Position numbers and translations under genes: made by a program
Notes under the pieces: model-generated
What the model saw: only the letters and a program-made list of their open reading frames with translations
The model's database searches: none
Told to the model about the DNA's origin: nothing
Assembly: GCA_025403435.1 (NCBI GenBank)
Contig: CM046345.1
Location: 11,970,235-12,034,234 of the forward strand
DNA: 64,000 nt
Origin: Artocarpus heterophyllus
Taxonomy: Eukaryota > Streptophyta > Magnoliopsida > Rosales > Moraceae
Direction: 5' to 3'
Shown here: piece by piece, positions 1-12,667 of the stretch
How the letters are laid out: every line of letters begins with the position of its first letter
Numbering within the stretch: position 1 is the stretch's first letter

Positions 1-499
1 GGGCCCTTGCCCCTTAATTTACGTGCACCCTATTTTGGATCTACCATTATTTTTTAATAGATAAATGAACAGATGGCACAATTAACATTAAAAAGAACTA
101 AAACATCCTAACTAGATTGATATTCATTAGCTTGCACCTCCCGCACCCTATACTTAACTCCTTGTTAGAAAAAGAAAAGGGAAAACATAACAAAATGTTT
201 AATAAGAAAGGAAAGAAAGTTCTTCAAAAGGCTAACACGACTATAACAACAACTGAAAACACGTCAGAATGAGAGGCCGAAACTCATATGAAAAACAAAC
301 CCGTTAGAGTCCTCATGAAAAACCTAGCTAGTAAAACGTAGAGAGAAAAACCTAACTAGGTACTTATTAATCAACAAAACCTACAAGCCAAAATCAAAGC
401 AGCGTGAAAGCTTGACAGTTTTGGAAGCTGTAGACAGAAAAAAGGAACTGAATCGCCATAGATCAAAGTTAAAATGAAATCCAAGCCATAGGACCGCTA

Positions 500-890
500 G
501 TATTATAGTTGACGAGAAATTGCAAAGGAGGTCAACAATCTAAAATGCAGTTGCCCTCATGAAAAATATGAGTATCATTAGCAACGAGAGAATTAGGAAA
601 TCTAAGTATAGAAAGTACGGTTGCGATATTTCTAGGGGACAAGGAGTTTAAAAGCAAAAGAGATTCACATACATAGAGTCTTGCTCAATCCAAAGATAAG
701 CCACTTAAACTTTTAATTCTTATCAAAGGCAAGAATAAAGCTCATCAACTCAGCTTCAAAAGCAAAAGAAATATCAAGAGGAGCTGAAAAACAACTCTCA
801 ACAAAACCATGACGAGTCCTAAAAACAACACTGCAACTTACCAAACCTAGAGCACCTCTAGCATAACCATTAATATGGGACCTTGATCCA
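500..890 (-). pseudogene. Decayed RNase H domain of a LINE-type element
   Basis: Reading the minus strand gives NGYARGALGLVSCSVVFRTR then HGFVESCFSAPLDISFAFEA then ELMSFILAFDKN, a stop and frameshift, LWIEQDSMYV, and much later HIFHEGN. This order (NPG-like start, FRTRHG, FEAEL, WIExDS, HIFREGN) is the plant RNase H module (RVT_3 type) found at the end of non-LTR polyproteins. At least one frameshift and several stops make it non-functional. A related relic lies at 48560-48780 on the plus strand. Confidence 0.7.
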
Positions 891-923
891 ACTGGGAATA
901 GGAGGAAGGGGGTGGGGGTAGGG

Positions 924-1229
924 CACTATAAAAGATTGGACTTTTAGGTCACAACAATTTTAATAAAACTTTTAGTCATAACAAAATAGTGTGACTAATG
1001 TGCATTTAGTCACAACTTTAATTTAATTTTTGTTATGACTAAAACTTTTAGCCATGAAGTTTTTAGTCATGGAAATATGTTGTTGTTAAAAATCTCGCGA
1101 TTAAAAGTTTTAGTTATAGCAAAATGTTTTGATCAATGTATATTTAGTCACAACTTTTGATTCAATTTTTGTTGCGACTAAAAGTTTTGTTAAAAGCTGT
1201 TGTGACTAAAAGCTCAGTTTCTTATAGTG
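924..1229. mobile_element. CACTA-type MITE, copy 1
   Basis: 306 bp non-coding element starting CACTATAAAAGATTGGAC and ending CTTATAGTG, so the ends are inverted CACTATAA repeats of the CACTA superfamily. It is flanked by 3 bp ggg on both sides, the expected target duplication size, although the left flank is G-rich. Inside are repeated TTTTAGTCACAAC-like blocks in both orientations. Copy 2 of the same family is at 29225-29511. Confidence 0.8.
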
Positions 1230-4200
1230 GGGAGGGAGAATTCTGTCAATATTATTCTGTTACTTGCCAAAATTATTAGCTAGACTTTTTAAGGTTAAGG
1301 TTGCTTAACAAAATTATGAGCTAGACTTTTTAAGGTGAAAGTATATATGAATTTAGTGTTAGATTATATCTTTAATCACAATAAAAAACTTTTTGAGAAA
1401 TATTGTCATGCAAAGTTGATAGAATTAAATGAAAACGCAATGCATAAATTTTTGTACTATTATTTTTCAATTATTTCTCATAAATTATAATCTTATCTTT
1501 TTAATAGTACTAACCGTTAAAGATCATAATTCATATATATCAATTTAAAAAGTAGATTGAGAATTCATTACTATAGATTTAAGGTCAATTAAGGATGGTA
1601 AGAAGTCATTTATTCCAGTGAGGAAAAAACAAGTACTATTGTCGGCAGAGTAATTATCTCTAAAATTAATCACATATTGTTTGTTATAATTTCTAATACT
1701 GTATATATAGATGTGATAGTGTACTAAAAGGTGTATCATGACATGGAGTGCAAAAAATGAACCATACAGAAATTATTAATTTACTGGTAGATGTAAAATT
1801 CATAATTAATTCATAACGTACTCGTTAATATTTGGTTTCGTGTGCTTTTTGACTCATCTAGTTGTAAATCGTGTTAAAAGTCAAGGCCAGTGTATTAATA
1901 AATTATCGTTTAATTAGCAACTAACTCTTTTAATGCTATTATTATGCTCCATATCTTGGGCATTCCAAAAATGCTACTATTATTATTATTCAATTTAGCT
2001 GGGCAAGACAAATGGAATTGACAGGAGAAGAAAAGTTATGTTTATATCAAATAACTGTCCACGCAGAAGAATTCTACTTAATCGTACATAACTATAAATA
2101 TCAAGCTATGTGTAGAACCGACAGTTTAATTAGCAGATGTTGAACTGATTTCTATTTTATTGATGGAGTGTTAGTTTATCATATAACCAAACGCATGTAG
2201 TACGAAATGTATATCTAGTCAAAATCACATATAACGAAAAGTTATATAAAAAATTGACGAGATATAATATATTTTGTTAGCTCAAATAATACTCTACAAG
2301 TAGGGTTGCAAATTAGAAACTCTAACTCTATTAGGATCGAATAAAATGCATAAGAAAATAAGCTAAAAATTTAACACATAAAAAGTTATGACGGTTCACC
2401 CTTAGTGTATAAAAGAGTTAGGTTCATTTTCTATACATGATTCAATATGATAAAAAAGAAGTTTACAAAAATGAATCACACACTGCTTAACTTTTTATAC
2501 TTTTTCTATAACAACCCCCAATTTTGTACCTCCTTTACATATAAAAATATTAGAATAACCAAATTTCATAAGTGTGAAATCCCAAAACTACTTACTTTAT
2601 GTAGCGCAATAATTCATTAGGGCATGGTTATTTTTTTAAAGTAAGTTTTGATTCCAACATAAGTGAAATACAAATGTGACTAATCTTGAAATACAAAGCA
2701 TGATTTCATGAAGGCATTAAACTAGGCTCCACAACTTATGATATTTTTGAACCCTATCCTAAAAAAATTAATCTTATCAATGGATCTAATTACTTGTTAA
2801 GTTAGATGCTATGCCTTTGGTCGATTAGTTCAAATCTTGTACTGTTATTATACTATGGAAACTGAAGTATACTATGCATATGTTCATCATGTAATAAAAC
2901 AATTAAAAAAATGGGCATATGTTTGCTTTATTTCTATTAAAAATGGGGTTTTGAGAGTTGCGTATGATATACAAGTCTACTGACCACAGCGTGATCTAAA
3001 TTTATAAACTGTTGACTTTATACCTATTCAGTAATTATTTAGGAACACCAAGATGCTCTTCGTCATGTTCATGGTGTATGCTTAGAAATATATTGCCTTT
3101 TTCAAGTACAGTAATAATATATGTCTTTTTATTTGACATATATATGACGTTGCTTATTTACAAATAAAAACCGCGGAAAATCTATGGCCAGGAATTGCCT
3201 TGGGAATATGCATATATGTCTTAAATGCACAACATGTGAAGGGTTTGACTTCTTCTTTTGGCTTTTTTATATTTTTTATAAGGAAATTAATTAATTAAGC
3301 CTTTTTCTTTTTGGAAAAATTAATTGAAGCTGGATCTGCTCCACCACCCATTTCCCCATGTTATACTGTAAAGGCATTGGGAGAAACCCCCTCATGAATA
3401 CAATCACCAGATGGAATAGTCATATGAAACAGTTCTTTACACTTCCTCATTTCCCCTTTTGAACTGTCACAGAACAGACGAAATTTATTGGAACCCTGAT
3501 CCCTTTTGTTCGATTTTTAAAAGGAAATCAACATCTCTTGTCTTATTTTTTAGTTCCTTATAATTAAATTTTAATATATAAGTAAATTATTTATTTATTA
3601 GTTGAATAAATAATAACAGGACAATCAAAAGAATAAAAAAATATGATAGGAAATTTGGACTCCTTCACAGGCTTTGCATCTTTAAAGCTTCAAATTTAAT
3701 TGTTTAGAATGGTAAACATATGAATATAATAAATAACTAAAACAAATTATACTATTATGAATTAGAAATTATATTTCTAATTATTAGATAAATAAATAAT
3801 ACAATAATCAAATTCACAATCTGTGAAGCAGGCAAATTAATGTTTACTAGAAAAAATATCAACGTGCTTATCAAACTAATCAATTTTGATGTAAAGTGGA
3901 CTCTTCTTCAAACCAAGATATTTGGAGACACATGTCTTCTTCTCAAATAAATTAATTTGATACACTTGTTTATATAGATTTCTACTCAAAGTTTAATAAA
4001 TTGAAATCATGCTATATATATTCAGTATTTCTCTCATTTTAGACTGCTTTGTGATCTTATCTCTAAACTTGGGCAAAAATAAAAAAGGGTATGCAAAAAT
4101 TGTTACATATTACTTAACGGATTATATATATATATATATATATATATATAACATTACTAGTTGCAATATGGTTACTATTTTTAAAACGAAAGATGAGGAT

Positions 4201-4551
4201 AAATGGATTATCATAAATTCATAATGATGTGTCTCGTAAAAAGAAGCTTCCCATGAGCGACAAACATTAAAATGCTTATGCACGCGCGTGCCATGTATCT
4301 CACCAAAACGACAAACATCGAGCCACATATAGCTCTCTTGACTTTCCAATTTTAAATGATATCCTTTGAACATTGCTTTGAACATTGCTTCTTCTGCATG
4401 GAGTACACATTGGCTTTCAAACTTTTCTGCTTAATTTCAGTCCCAAAACACCATAGACAAAAAAAAGTACAAATATTTTCTCAGGTTTTAATGATTACAT
4501 TTATAATGGGTATTGTTATTAATAACTGTTTGATATAAATTTAACGGTTGT
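1230..4551. other. AT-rich spacer, no gene seen
   Basis: About 3.3 kb with only short ORFs on either strand and no recognised protein motif. Contains an (AT)n run near 4123-4150. No RNA gene recognised. Confidence 0.5.
4123..4150. repeat. (AT)n microsatellite
   Basis: Fourteen uninterrupted TA units. Confidence 0.95.
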
Positions 4552-5176
4552 TGTTGAGGGTAAGCTCGGCGCCGCCACCGATGACACTAACTTTTGGTGG
4601 TCGGCAACTCAGTTCGACAGACATAGGCTACCGCCCGACCCGACGACTTATGCTTCTTCCCGAGGTGCCTTCCATTTATCTGAGGGCACGCCCCCAAGAA
4701 GGCTGCCACCTCGAGGATGTACAGTAGCTCGGGACGGGCCACGTTATTCATCATAATACGTCACTACCCATCCTTGTAGGCCAACACCATGCAAATGTGC
4801 TGCCGTCCAATAGAGTCCAATCCATTGGACAATAGACGCGACACTTGTCACTTATTGCTTGATACACTTTGATGTGACACCTGGGTAATGAGCAAAATCC
4901 ATCTTGCACCCGATCCAGCTGGTGGCCTATAAATAGGATGCATTTATGACGTTTTAGAGAGAGAGACTTTCTCACACCTAATTAGCTGCCGACCTCTGCC
5001 GAGCAATACTTGCCTTGAGCATCGGAGAGCCCTTGTCTATTGACTAACCCCATCTCTCCTAATCATCCCTCTCGCAAGTACACACTCCCAGCCAGGGGCG
5101 AGCTTAAGAGGAGGTCAGAACGTGTTCAGTCACACGTGGGTGTTGATCCGACGCCGGACAGCGGTAAGCATCAACA
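4552..5176 (+). mobile_element. Solo LTR, 625 bp (family C)
   Basis: Begins TGTTGAGGG and ends CATCAACA, the TG...CA ends of an LTR with TGTTG/CAACA inverted termini. The 5 bp on either side are gttgt and attgt, a target duplication with one difference. A TATA box (tataaata, 4929-4936) is followed by a GA-rich presumed transcript start and a GAGCATCGGAGAGCCC block, resembling U5 regions of plant Ty3-Gypsy elements. GC content is clearly higher than the flanks. No internal region follows, so this is a solo LTR left by recombination. Family assignment is by eye. Confidence 0.75.
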
Positions 5177-5927
5177 ATTGTAATTAAATAGATGGTTGAC
5201 TAAAAGAATTATAAAAATTAAGGAGATTTGATTTTTGTCATAACACATTATCAATTGTTGTTAATGTATATTTTTATGGAAAGATAATCATTGAAAATGT
5301 AACAATTAAAAACTAATACACACTATAGGAGATAAGAATTGTCATAGCATGCACACTCATACAAGAGTAGCTAATTTTGGTAGTCATCTCTTACTTTTTC
5401 TTTAACACCAACAACGAAAAAAGAAATACGAAAAAAAATTTGTTAGACACAAGCATGTGGATCTTAGACAAGCCTTTCCTATCATCATACCTATAATTTG
5501 AATTAAGAAAATCATGTATTATAAGTAGTACTTTATGTCAGAAAGAAGAAGAAAAGGAAACGGATCCACACTAGACAAAACAAGGTTGGCTTGGTCCCAT
5601 CAACCCCGTGGGGACCATGCCCTTATCTCATAGTATTCATGTGTAAATACTAGTAGGGTCTCTTGACATTTCAGAGTGTTGTGTTCAATATAGGGAGTAC
5701 TCTACAAAAGGCCCCCATAAAGTAGCTCATTAATATTACTACCCATAAAGGGAAAAGACAGGTTGGCCACTTAGTTTAGACTCTTTAGTCATGTATATCA
5801 ATTTACATTAAAAGCACTATTTGTTAATCCTCTATTATTAGTATTTATTACTACTCTTGCTTTTGGGATTGTACATGACAATTCGTTAATTTAAATTCTT
5901 CCATTTTTGTGCTGGCTTTATATATTT

Positions 5928-5960
<33 letters not shown>

Positions 5961-8351
5961 CATGAATGAATTGGAAATGAAACTACTTTTGCATAGATAT
6001 TTATGCAGCTAGCATGATGATAAAATGCATTGTTGGATATTAACTTGATATTATTTACACCAACTGAAAAAAAGGACAAATTAAATATTCAATAACTTAT
6101 TTCCAGCACTCATGTCAAATTTGATACTTGATCACTAAGCTATTCGCATGCACGGGCTAAGTTCTGCCGAAATTATGAACACTCTAAACGTAGAAGAGAC
6201 ATCTTGAGGAGCCAAAAAATTCCACCTTCAGATTTATGTCATGAATATTGAAATTTTGGATTTGCGTCATACAATTAAATAAGTTAAAGTTCAACAAAAT
6301 GAAACGTAAATCCTAACAGTACAAAAAATTTGACATAAATCACAAAAAACATATGAAAACTGTGACATGCAGCCTAACTTTCTCAACGTACAATGCACCC
6401 TTTTAAACTTTCTTTTTTCTGAGAAAAAACCTTTAACTAAAATTAATAGTATTTTTAAAACTTATTAAAATAAAAAATGGATAATTTGCATACACTTTCA
6501 ATAGTCAAACAAGTTAACCCAGCTGAATTCTTGATAGTCAATAACTTGTAGTTTTTAATGTGTGAAATTCGCTTTCAGTTGTTGGTAATAAAAGACTTAT
6601 TTGCTTATAAAATTATTTATATATCTGAGTTATAAAACTCGGCTCCCTTTTTCGATACCATATGTTCTTAGTATAGGTGTTAAAATATAGTTAACTAGCT
6701 CTGATGTGAACAAGAATAATGGAAAAATGATCCCTTGACCTTTGTACAAGTGACCTATGATACTGCTTATTTTTTAACTTCCAAATTTATTGGGGGTAAA
6801 ACATTAGACAGTGTGGAGCTTTTGTTTGATAAATGTGTGAGAGAGATTGATTAATACATGGATCCACGTGACACTGAATATTCAAAAACATGGTTGCATA
6901 TGGGCTGGGCCAAGTTTGATTCATTTCAATACGAAGAATTGGATACAAGTTGCAGAGAAGGCCCACAAATGGAACCAGGACTTTTTTTTTTTTTTTTAAG
7001 ATGTATAAGTTGGGCATGAGAAGAAGGAAAGCACAAAAATGGAGTCCCCACTGGGCGCATGCTTCAATAACCAATTGAAAATTAAGCATGGTAATATTAA
7101 CATTCTATGTCATATTATTGTAATACAATACGGTATTTGGAGATGGTGACGGTTGGGGGAGCGTGGGGCGGGGATGACAACGAGCTAGGTTTGAGAGTTG
7201 GGTATTTTCGATTTTGGTTTTTGGGGGCCGAATGTATCATTTTTGGGGTTTTGAAGGCCACCATTTTTTTCCTCAAGCATTTGATGATGGTTTAAGAGAA
7301 GCAATAATCGAAATTCGACATTCGAGATAGGATTTTGAAGGGAACTTCTACATGTGTGCCTTGCATTTCCTTGATGTCTTGACGAGGCAAGGTGCCAAGA
7401 CGAAGAAAATCAAGGCATGAGGTCTCATGTTTATAGATGCTTTGTTAGATGGAAACTCACTAAATGCGTCATGATAGGAACAGACGCCACTCACAACTTC
7501 AGTTTCAAGACGGAGATAAAATACCTTGGCCTTAAAACTAAACTAAGATGTGAGTCATATGAAAGCGGTCAACTCAAAAGCCCTGCATGTGGCCTTTGTA
7601 GCAAATCAACTACATGTCAAGATTGGCACTTGGAGGAATTGCTTGATATGCTTCTTGTGTAGTTATATGGAAAGGCCTCGAAGATGAATAATCAACTAGG
7701 AGAATGGAAAAGACCTAAAGACCTGCAAGCAAAAGATTGAAGAATTTGAAGCAGCACAATCATTGACGGCAATGAGAGAATGAGTGGGGGAGGGTGTCAC
7801 ACTTTTTCATGTCTCCTCTTGTAGAAAAGAAAAAAAATAAAAAAATCATGAAAGCCCTTTAGCGAGGGGGATGATGGCTTCTTAGGCAGCCATGAGAGCT
7901 AGGCTATTGATGCAATAGGAGTTTTGGCTGTGTACTCCCTCACTCATATCAATAAAAGAAGTAGCATATATAGTTTGAATACATATTGTGTTGTTTTTTT
8001 TCCTTTATTGTTGCCTCACTTAATGCCTCGTTTTTTGCTTAATATGTTTTATGTGCTTAATTACCTTGGTTGTTGCCATTTACTGAATTCACGTGTTGTT
8101 TATGTGCTATTTAGGACATACCGTTGCATATTTTATGCTAACAACACGGTTTACATCATGGTTTGTTGATTTGCAGGTAATATTCTAGGCTGACTTGTTG
8201 CTGAGGAGTGAAGCAAGTGTCACCGAGGCTTGACTGAGAGAGTATCGATCGTCAAAATCTATAGGAACATCCAGACATGTCATAAACCAATTATTAATAA
8301 AATGAAATAAGGAAAAAAAGATTACCAAGCACTTGCTAAGACGCAGTAATA
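5177..8351. other. AT-rich spacer with possible decayed retroelement
   Basis: No gene recognised. (TA)n at 5934-5960. The stretch 7420-7800 has an open frame of 81 residues (7417-7662) and ends in GAATGAGTGGGGGAGGGTGT, which may be an old retroelement piece, but no diagnostic motif is visible. Confidence 0.35.
5934..5960. repeat. (AT)n microsatellite
   Basis: Uninterrupted TA units in an AT-rich spacer. Confidence 0.95.
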
Positions 8352-8614
8352 TGAAACGCCAATCCATTATTAGGAAAGTTGACATATTTGTATGCTATTA
8401 CCTTTATTAGTTGTTTTGACTTTATGTGATTTTCTGAGATTTAATAGTTTCAGTACGTAATTTTTTTATTTTGTGATTGTGACTTGTATTTATATGGAGT
8501 CCTATTAGTAAATTCTTTCTCTTTGTTTCTTGTCCATGGATATAGGGATATTGTAGAACCATGTTCAATCTCTTTGTTCTCTTTTTCTCTTTTATTTTTG
8601 TATCTAATTTTATA

Positions 8615-8626
8615 TAGTATCAAAGC
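8615..8626 (+). other. Primer-binding-site-like sequence
   Basis: TAGTATCAAAGC differs in two positions from the initiator methionine tRNA complement TGGTATCAGAGC and lies directly after the first LTR. Confidence 0.55.
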
Positions 8627-9202
8627 TTTTTAATCAGATGTGTTCCCAATCCTCCCTGGCTGAAGCCACTTTTCTTTCCCTATGCACTCCTTCACTTTAC
8701 CCCTCTTCTTGTTTTTATTTAAATTTTGTTATGGTTTATTCCTCTGTTTTCTTTCTCTTTCTTTATCATAGGATGTATGCCTCTTAATCCATAGACCGTA
8801 TGCCTTCAAACCACCAGGTCATGCTTCTCCAAGTCATAGGATGTGTTCCTCCCTCTATCAAGACCTTTCACCTCCAAATCTCTAAGCCATGCACCTTCAA
8901 TCTCTAAAGTGTGTGTCTTCAAGAATTCCTTTGCACCTGTATTCTCAACTTTGCGTCCATTATCTGTGCCCTTGCATCCACGATGATTAACATCCCTTCC
9001 TAGTACCCATGCATACTTGACGATAGTCGTTCCTATGCAACTATTACCGTATTCTTTATTTTCTAAGAAAAGAAAAAACAAAAAAAAAAGTAAGAAAGAA
9101 AGAAAGAAAGAGAGCAAAAGCAAAAAAAAATCCTTCTGTTATTGAAGTTCCGTCTTGTAGGGACATATTAAGGAAGTTAACATATTGTATGTTAGCTCCC
9201 GT

Positions 9203-12200
9203 CACTACTTCAAAAAGTGGCTTAGACGATGCCCAAAACAGAAAGTTTTTTTTTTTTTTAATGAAATTATCGTTATATTTGCATAACAAAGCGCAGTAAG
9301 GAGACCTCTGTCTTTCAAAAATCTATGCGGTGCTTTAGACGATGGCTTTCTAAAAATTGTCGTCTAGTACTTCACATTAAATAACGATTTCCACAAAACT
9401 GTTGTCTAATATCAGGTGGCCTTTTAAATTTTTTTAAAAAATAATATCAGTCAATACTCTTCTCTCTCTTCCTCATACCTCTCTCATCTCCTTTTCCTTG
9501 GTCACCCAATCATTGTTGCTCTCCTTCCACTTCTTTGCCATCGTTGCCCTTACCCAATCACCCTCAAAGTCCATCGCTCACCCTCACTCTCGAAGCACAT
9601 CGCCTAGCCTCGCCCTTGCCCTCGCCCTCACCTCACCTTTGTTGCCCATGTCCTCTCTTTTGCCTCTGCCACCCTCACCCTCACCTCACGTCCGTAACCC
9701 TTTGCCACTACTCCTTGTCATTGTCCCTCTATTGCTGCTTCGCATCATCGCAAGTTTTACAAATGAATTTGATGTTAGAGATTGTTTGAAATTAGTTATA
9801 AATTATTTGTATAATTTGTTGTGAGATTAAACTTGATTAATTTAGATATGTTAGTTTTAGTTTTTTTTTGTTTTTTTGGTTATTGATCTAACTAGGTTTA
9901 ATTTAGATTTTTGAATGTATTTGTTATTGAAAATTGTTTGAAATTAGTTATTTATTAGTTTGTAAATTGTTTCTATTACTTTATTTTTTTTGATTATTTG
10001 GTTTCTTTGAAATAATTTTGAAGTTACATTTTATTTAGGTTTTATAAAATTTTTAGATTGTTGTTAGAAATTGTTTGAAGTTATTTTAAATTTGTTATTA
10101 GATAATTTACTTGTGAGATTGAATAAAATTTGATTTAATTTTGTAGCAATAGATAAAAAATGGAAGTATGCTAATAAGATAAGTGACAATTTTGTGGTTT
10201 TTACGAAGGTAATGTCAAAGGGAGTATTATTCTTTGTCCATGAGTAGATTGTGAAAAGATTAAAAACGATCGTATAATGACGTTAGATTTCACTTGTATT
10301 GATATTGGATTGATCATGCTTATCAAATATAGATATAACATGTTGAAGAAGTCCCTACTTCAGCATTAGTGTTGACAAGAACTGTCCAGGTTAATAATGT
10401 TGATGAAGATAATGATGGTAGTAACATGGTTAACATGATGAATGACATGGAAGAAGGCTTTGTGCACCAGTCGAAGTTATTTGGGACGATGATGGAAGAT
10501 GCAGAGACACTGTTATATAGTATGTGTTTAGAGTATACTAAACTATCTTATTTGATTAGATTATAGAATTTGAAGGTATCGAGTGGGTGGTCAAATTCAA
10601 GTTTCACGGGATTTTTAGAATTTTTAAATGATGCATTTTCGGATAATAATAAACTGTTGTTAACTATATATAAAGCAAAGAAGATGTTGAGTACTCTAGG
10701 AATAGAGTACAAGAATATACATGTTGGTCAGAATGATTATATATTATGCTAAAAAGAGAGTGAAGACTTAGATGAATGCCCAGTGTATAATGAGCCAAGG
10801 TAGAAGAAAGCTAAGAAACTATCGAAGGGAAGAAAAGGTGTACTGATAAAGGTATTGTAGTACATTCCAATAGAACTGTGCTTGAAGCAATTGTTTAGTA
10901 ATGTAGATCATGAAAGGGTTTAACTTGGCATCATGATAGGAAAATTGATGATGGCTTGTTAAGATATCCAATCGGTTCGCCACAGTGGTAAACATTTGAT
11001 GTAGAAAAGCCAGAATTTAGTATAGAATCTAGGAGTGGGAGCATGCGTGTTTTTATGTTTTGCAATGTCTTTAGGTACACCATCGTTGGTTTCTTGTGAG
11101 GAATGAGAGCATAGAAGTCTTTATATTTTGCATAATACTTGTGTGGTTGGACCATTCGTAGAGGTCCGTATGAAGGAAATAATGCAAATCCCAAAAGAGG
11201 AAGAAATAAGAAATGGTTGCAAGAAGAACATAAATGCACTTTTAGATAGTAGAGTTAAGAGTGGATACGAGCATATATATATGCCAAGGCTCATGAGTCT
11301 CAAAGCGAAGATGTCTCAAAAGACTTGTTAAGTTGGCCGAAGGACCTTCATTCATGATCATGAGATATAATTTGCTTCAATTAATGATTATTCCTTCTAC
11401 ACTTGTGAAAAAGAAGAGAAGCACCAAGTCCACAATAGTGGTGTGTGTCTTCGTGCGAATTCCATGCATGTTTTATTCATAAAAGACAAGAATCCTATGT
11501 ATGGAACAATGATCTACTATGGTTATGTTGATGACAATAGGAACTTGACTATTGCAGACTCCAAGTGACTATTTTTAAGTGCAAGTGTGTTGAAAATAGC
11601 TACGTAAAATTTGATAATGACGCTAGTGCTAGACTTTAGAATATTGAAGTATAAGAATGATTCGTTCATCATGACGTCACAAGTAAAACAATTTTTTTTA
11701 TACAATTGATCTGAAGAATTTTGAGTTATCATTAGTCGTGCCGATAAAGCAAAGAGCAATTCATGATGGTGATAAGGATGATAATGAATGCAATGATATT
11801 CCATCTTTAACTAAAGGATTGATATTGATAGAGAAGGTTGATATTTTTAATAATGATGATTCACACTTAGTCTATTTAGTCGTTGAATGGACAGGTGTGG
11901 ATAACACTAATAAATGTGAGAGGAAAAAACAATCATGTTGTATTGTATTTTTATTAAACTATTTCATATGTTGTATTGTAATTTATTATATTGTATTTCA
12001 TTCCCTCATTGTTGTATTATATTTTACTTTGTTGTGTTTTTATTTGAACCATTTCATTGTACGAATTATGATTAGTGTGAAAGTTTATTTAATTACTCTT
12101 ATGATTGTGCATATCTATTAATTTTTAGTTTAATTTATATTTGTTTTAAAAATTTTACTTGTTATAAATATTTATTTTTGCAAGTGTGGAATATAGTAAC

Positions 12201-12484
12201 CAAAATTAGTGAATTATGAGGCCGAAGAATGGATAAATCACATGATATATTAAATGCCACCCATGGAAAATATGACCAAAACAACATTTACCATCGTCTA
12301 AACTGTACATTAGATGACAACTTTTTTAGAAACTACCATCTAAAGTCAACAATCTCTCTAAGTGGACGCCCAAGTGGATATTAGACGATGCTTTAAAATT
12401 GGTCTAAAGTTACACCATATATTACAATGGTAGATTAGATGATGGTTTGGCTAACTATCATCTAACTTTTTGTTTGTACTAGTG
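9203..12484 (+). mobile_element. CACTA (En/Spm) DNA transposon, 3.3 kb, decayed
   Basis: Starts CACTACTTCAAAAAGTGG and ends TTTGTACTAGTG, inverse CACTAGTACAAA. Both ends carry many short subterminal repeats of the type TTAGACGATGG and CATCGTCTAA (9220-9420 and 12290-12480), as the CACTA transposase binding regions do. Inside are remnants of a TNP2-type transposase in the same orientation. The left 9450-9760 stretch is C-rich and low-complexity. It sits inside an LTR (see the TRIM-like element). I see no clean 3 bp target duplication; the adjacent bases are cgt and ttt. Confidence 0.85.
10369..11790 (+). pseudogene. TNP2-type CACTA transposase, disrupted
   Basis: Fragments in several frames match the plant CACTA transposase in order. 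At 10606-10747: FLEFLNDAFSDNNKLLLTIY, then AKKMLSTLGIEYKNIHVGQN and DYILC. At 10773-10795: DECPVYNEPR. At 10922-11046: TWHHDRKIDDGLLRYPIGSP, then QW, a stop, and TFDVEKPEFSIESRSGSMRV. From about 11330: SWPKDLHS-type and NSGV-type block remnants, and at 11640-11790 LKYKN, SFIMTSQVKQ, FFLYN/IDLKNFELS and VPIKQRAIHDGDKDDNE, the usual C-terminal block (DUF4216-like). Several stops and frameshifts make it inactive. Boundaries are approximate. Confidence 0.8.
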
Positions 12485-12667
12485 TTTGTAAGTTTTTTTT
12501 GACTTTACATGATTTTAGGAGATTTGATACTTCAATAACTTTTCTAATTTGAGTAGAGTCCTATTTATGATGCTCCTTATTAGCGAATTCTTTCTCTTTG
12601 TTCCTATGTATGATTTTAGGTATATTACTGAACATAATTTCCCTCCAATATACATTGGAAACCCTTG

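Larger units (their letters stand above)
8352..12655 (+). mobile_element. TRIM-like small LTR element, second LTR split by a CACTA transposon
   Basis: First LTR about 8352-8614, followed at once by a primer-binding-like site TAGTATCAAAGC (8615-8626; plant elements using initiator Met-tRNA have TGGTATCAGAGC). A short non-coding interior follows to about 9160. The second LTR starts near 9161 (compare ATTAAGGAAGTTAACATATT with ATTAGGAAAGTTGACATATT at 8361), breaks at 9202, and resumes at 12485 with TTGACTTTACATGATTTTAG, matching TTGACTTTATGTGATTTTC at 8415. Shared later blocks include GAGTCCTAT and GAATTCTTTCTCTTTGTT. Without the insert the element is about 1 kb, too short for coding. The outer limits are approximate. 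A related copy is at 33095-33700. Confidence 0.7.

Noticed and set aside
2790..2850. tRNA-like TTCAAATC loop
   Set aside because: No pairing T stem, acceptor stem or anticodon arm can be drawn around it.
7417..7662. 81-codon frame on + with several cysteines, considered as a gag zinc knuckle or signalling peptide
   Set aside because: Cysteine spacing fits neither CCHC knuckles nor known peptide families.
9498..9824. 108-codon open frame on + (with an overlapping 84-codon frame)
   Set aside because: Low-complexity Pro/Ser/Leu sequence in the C-rich left part of the CACTA transposon; both frames are open because of composition.
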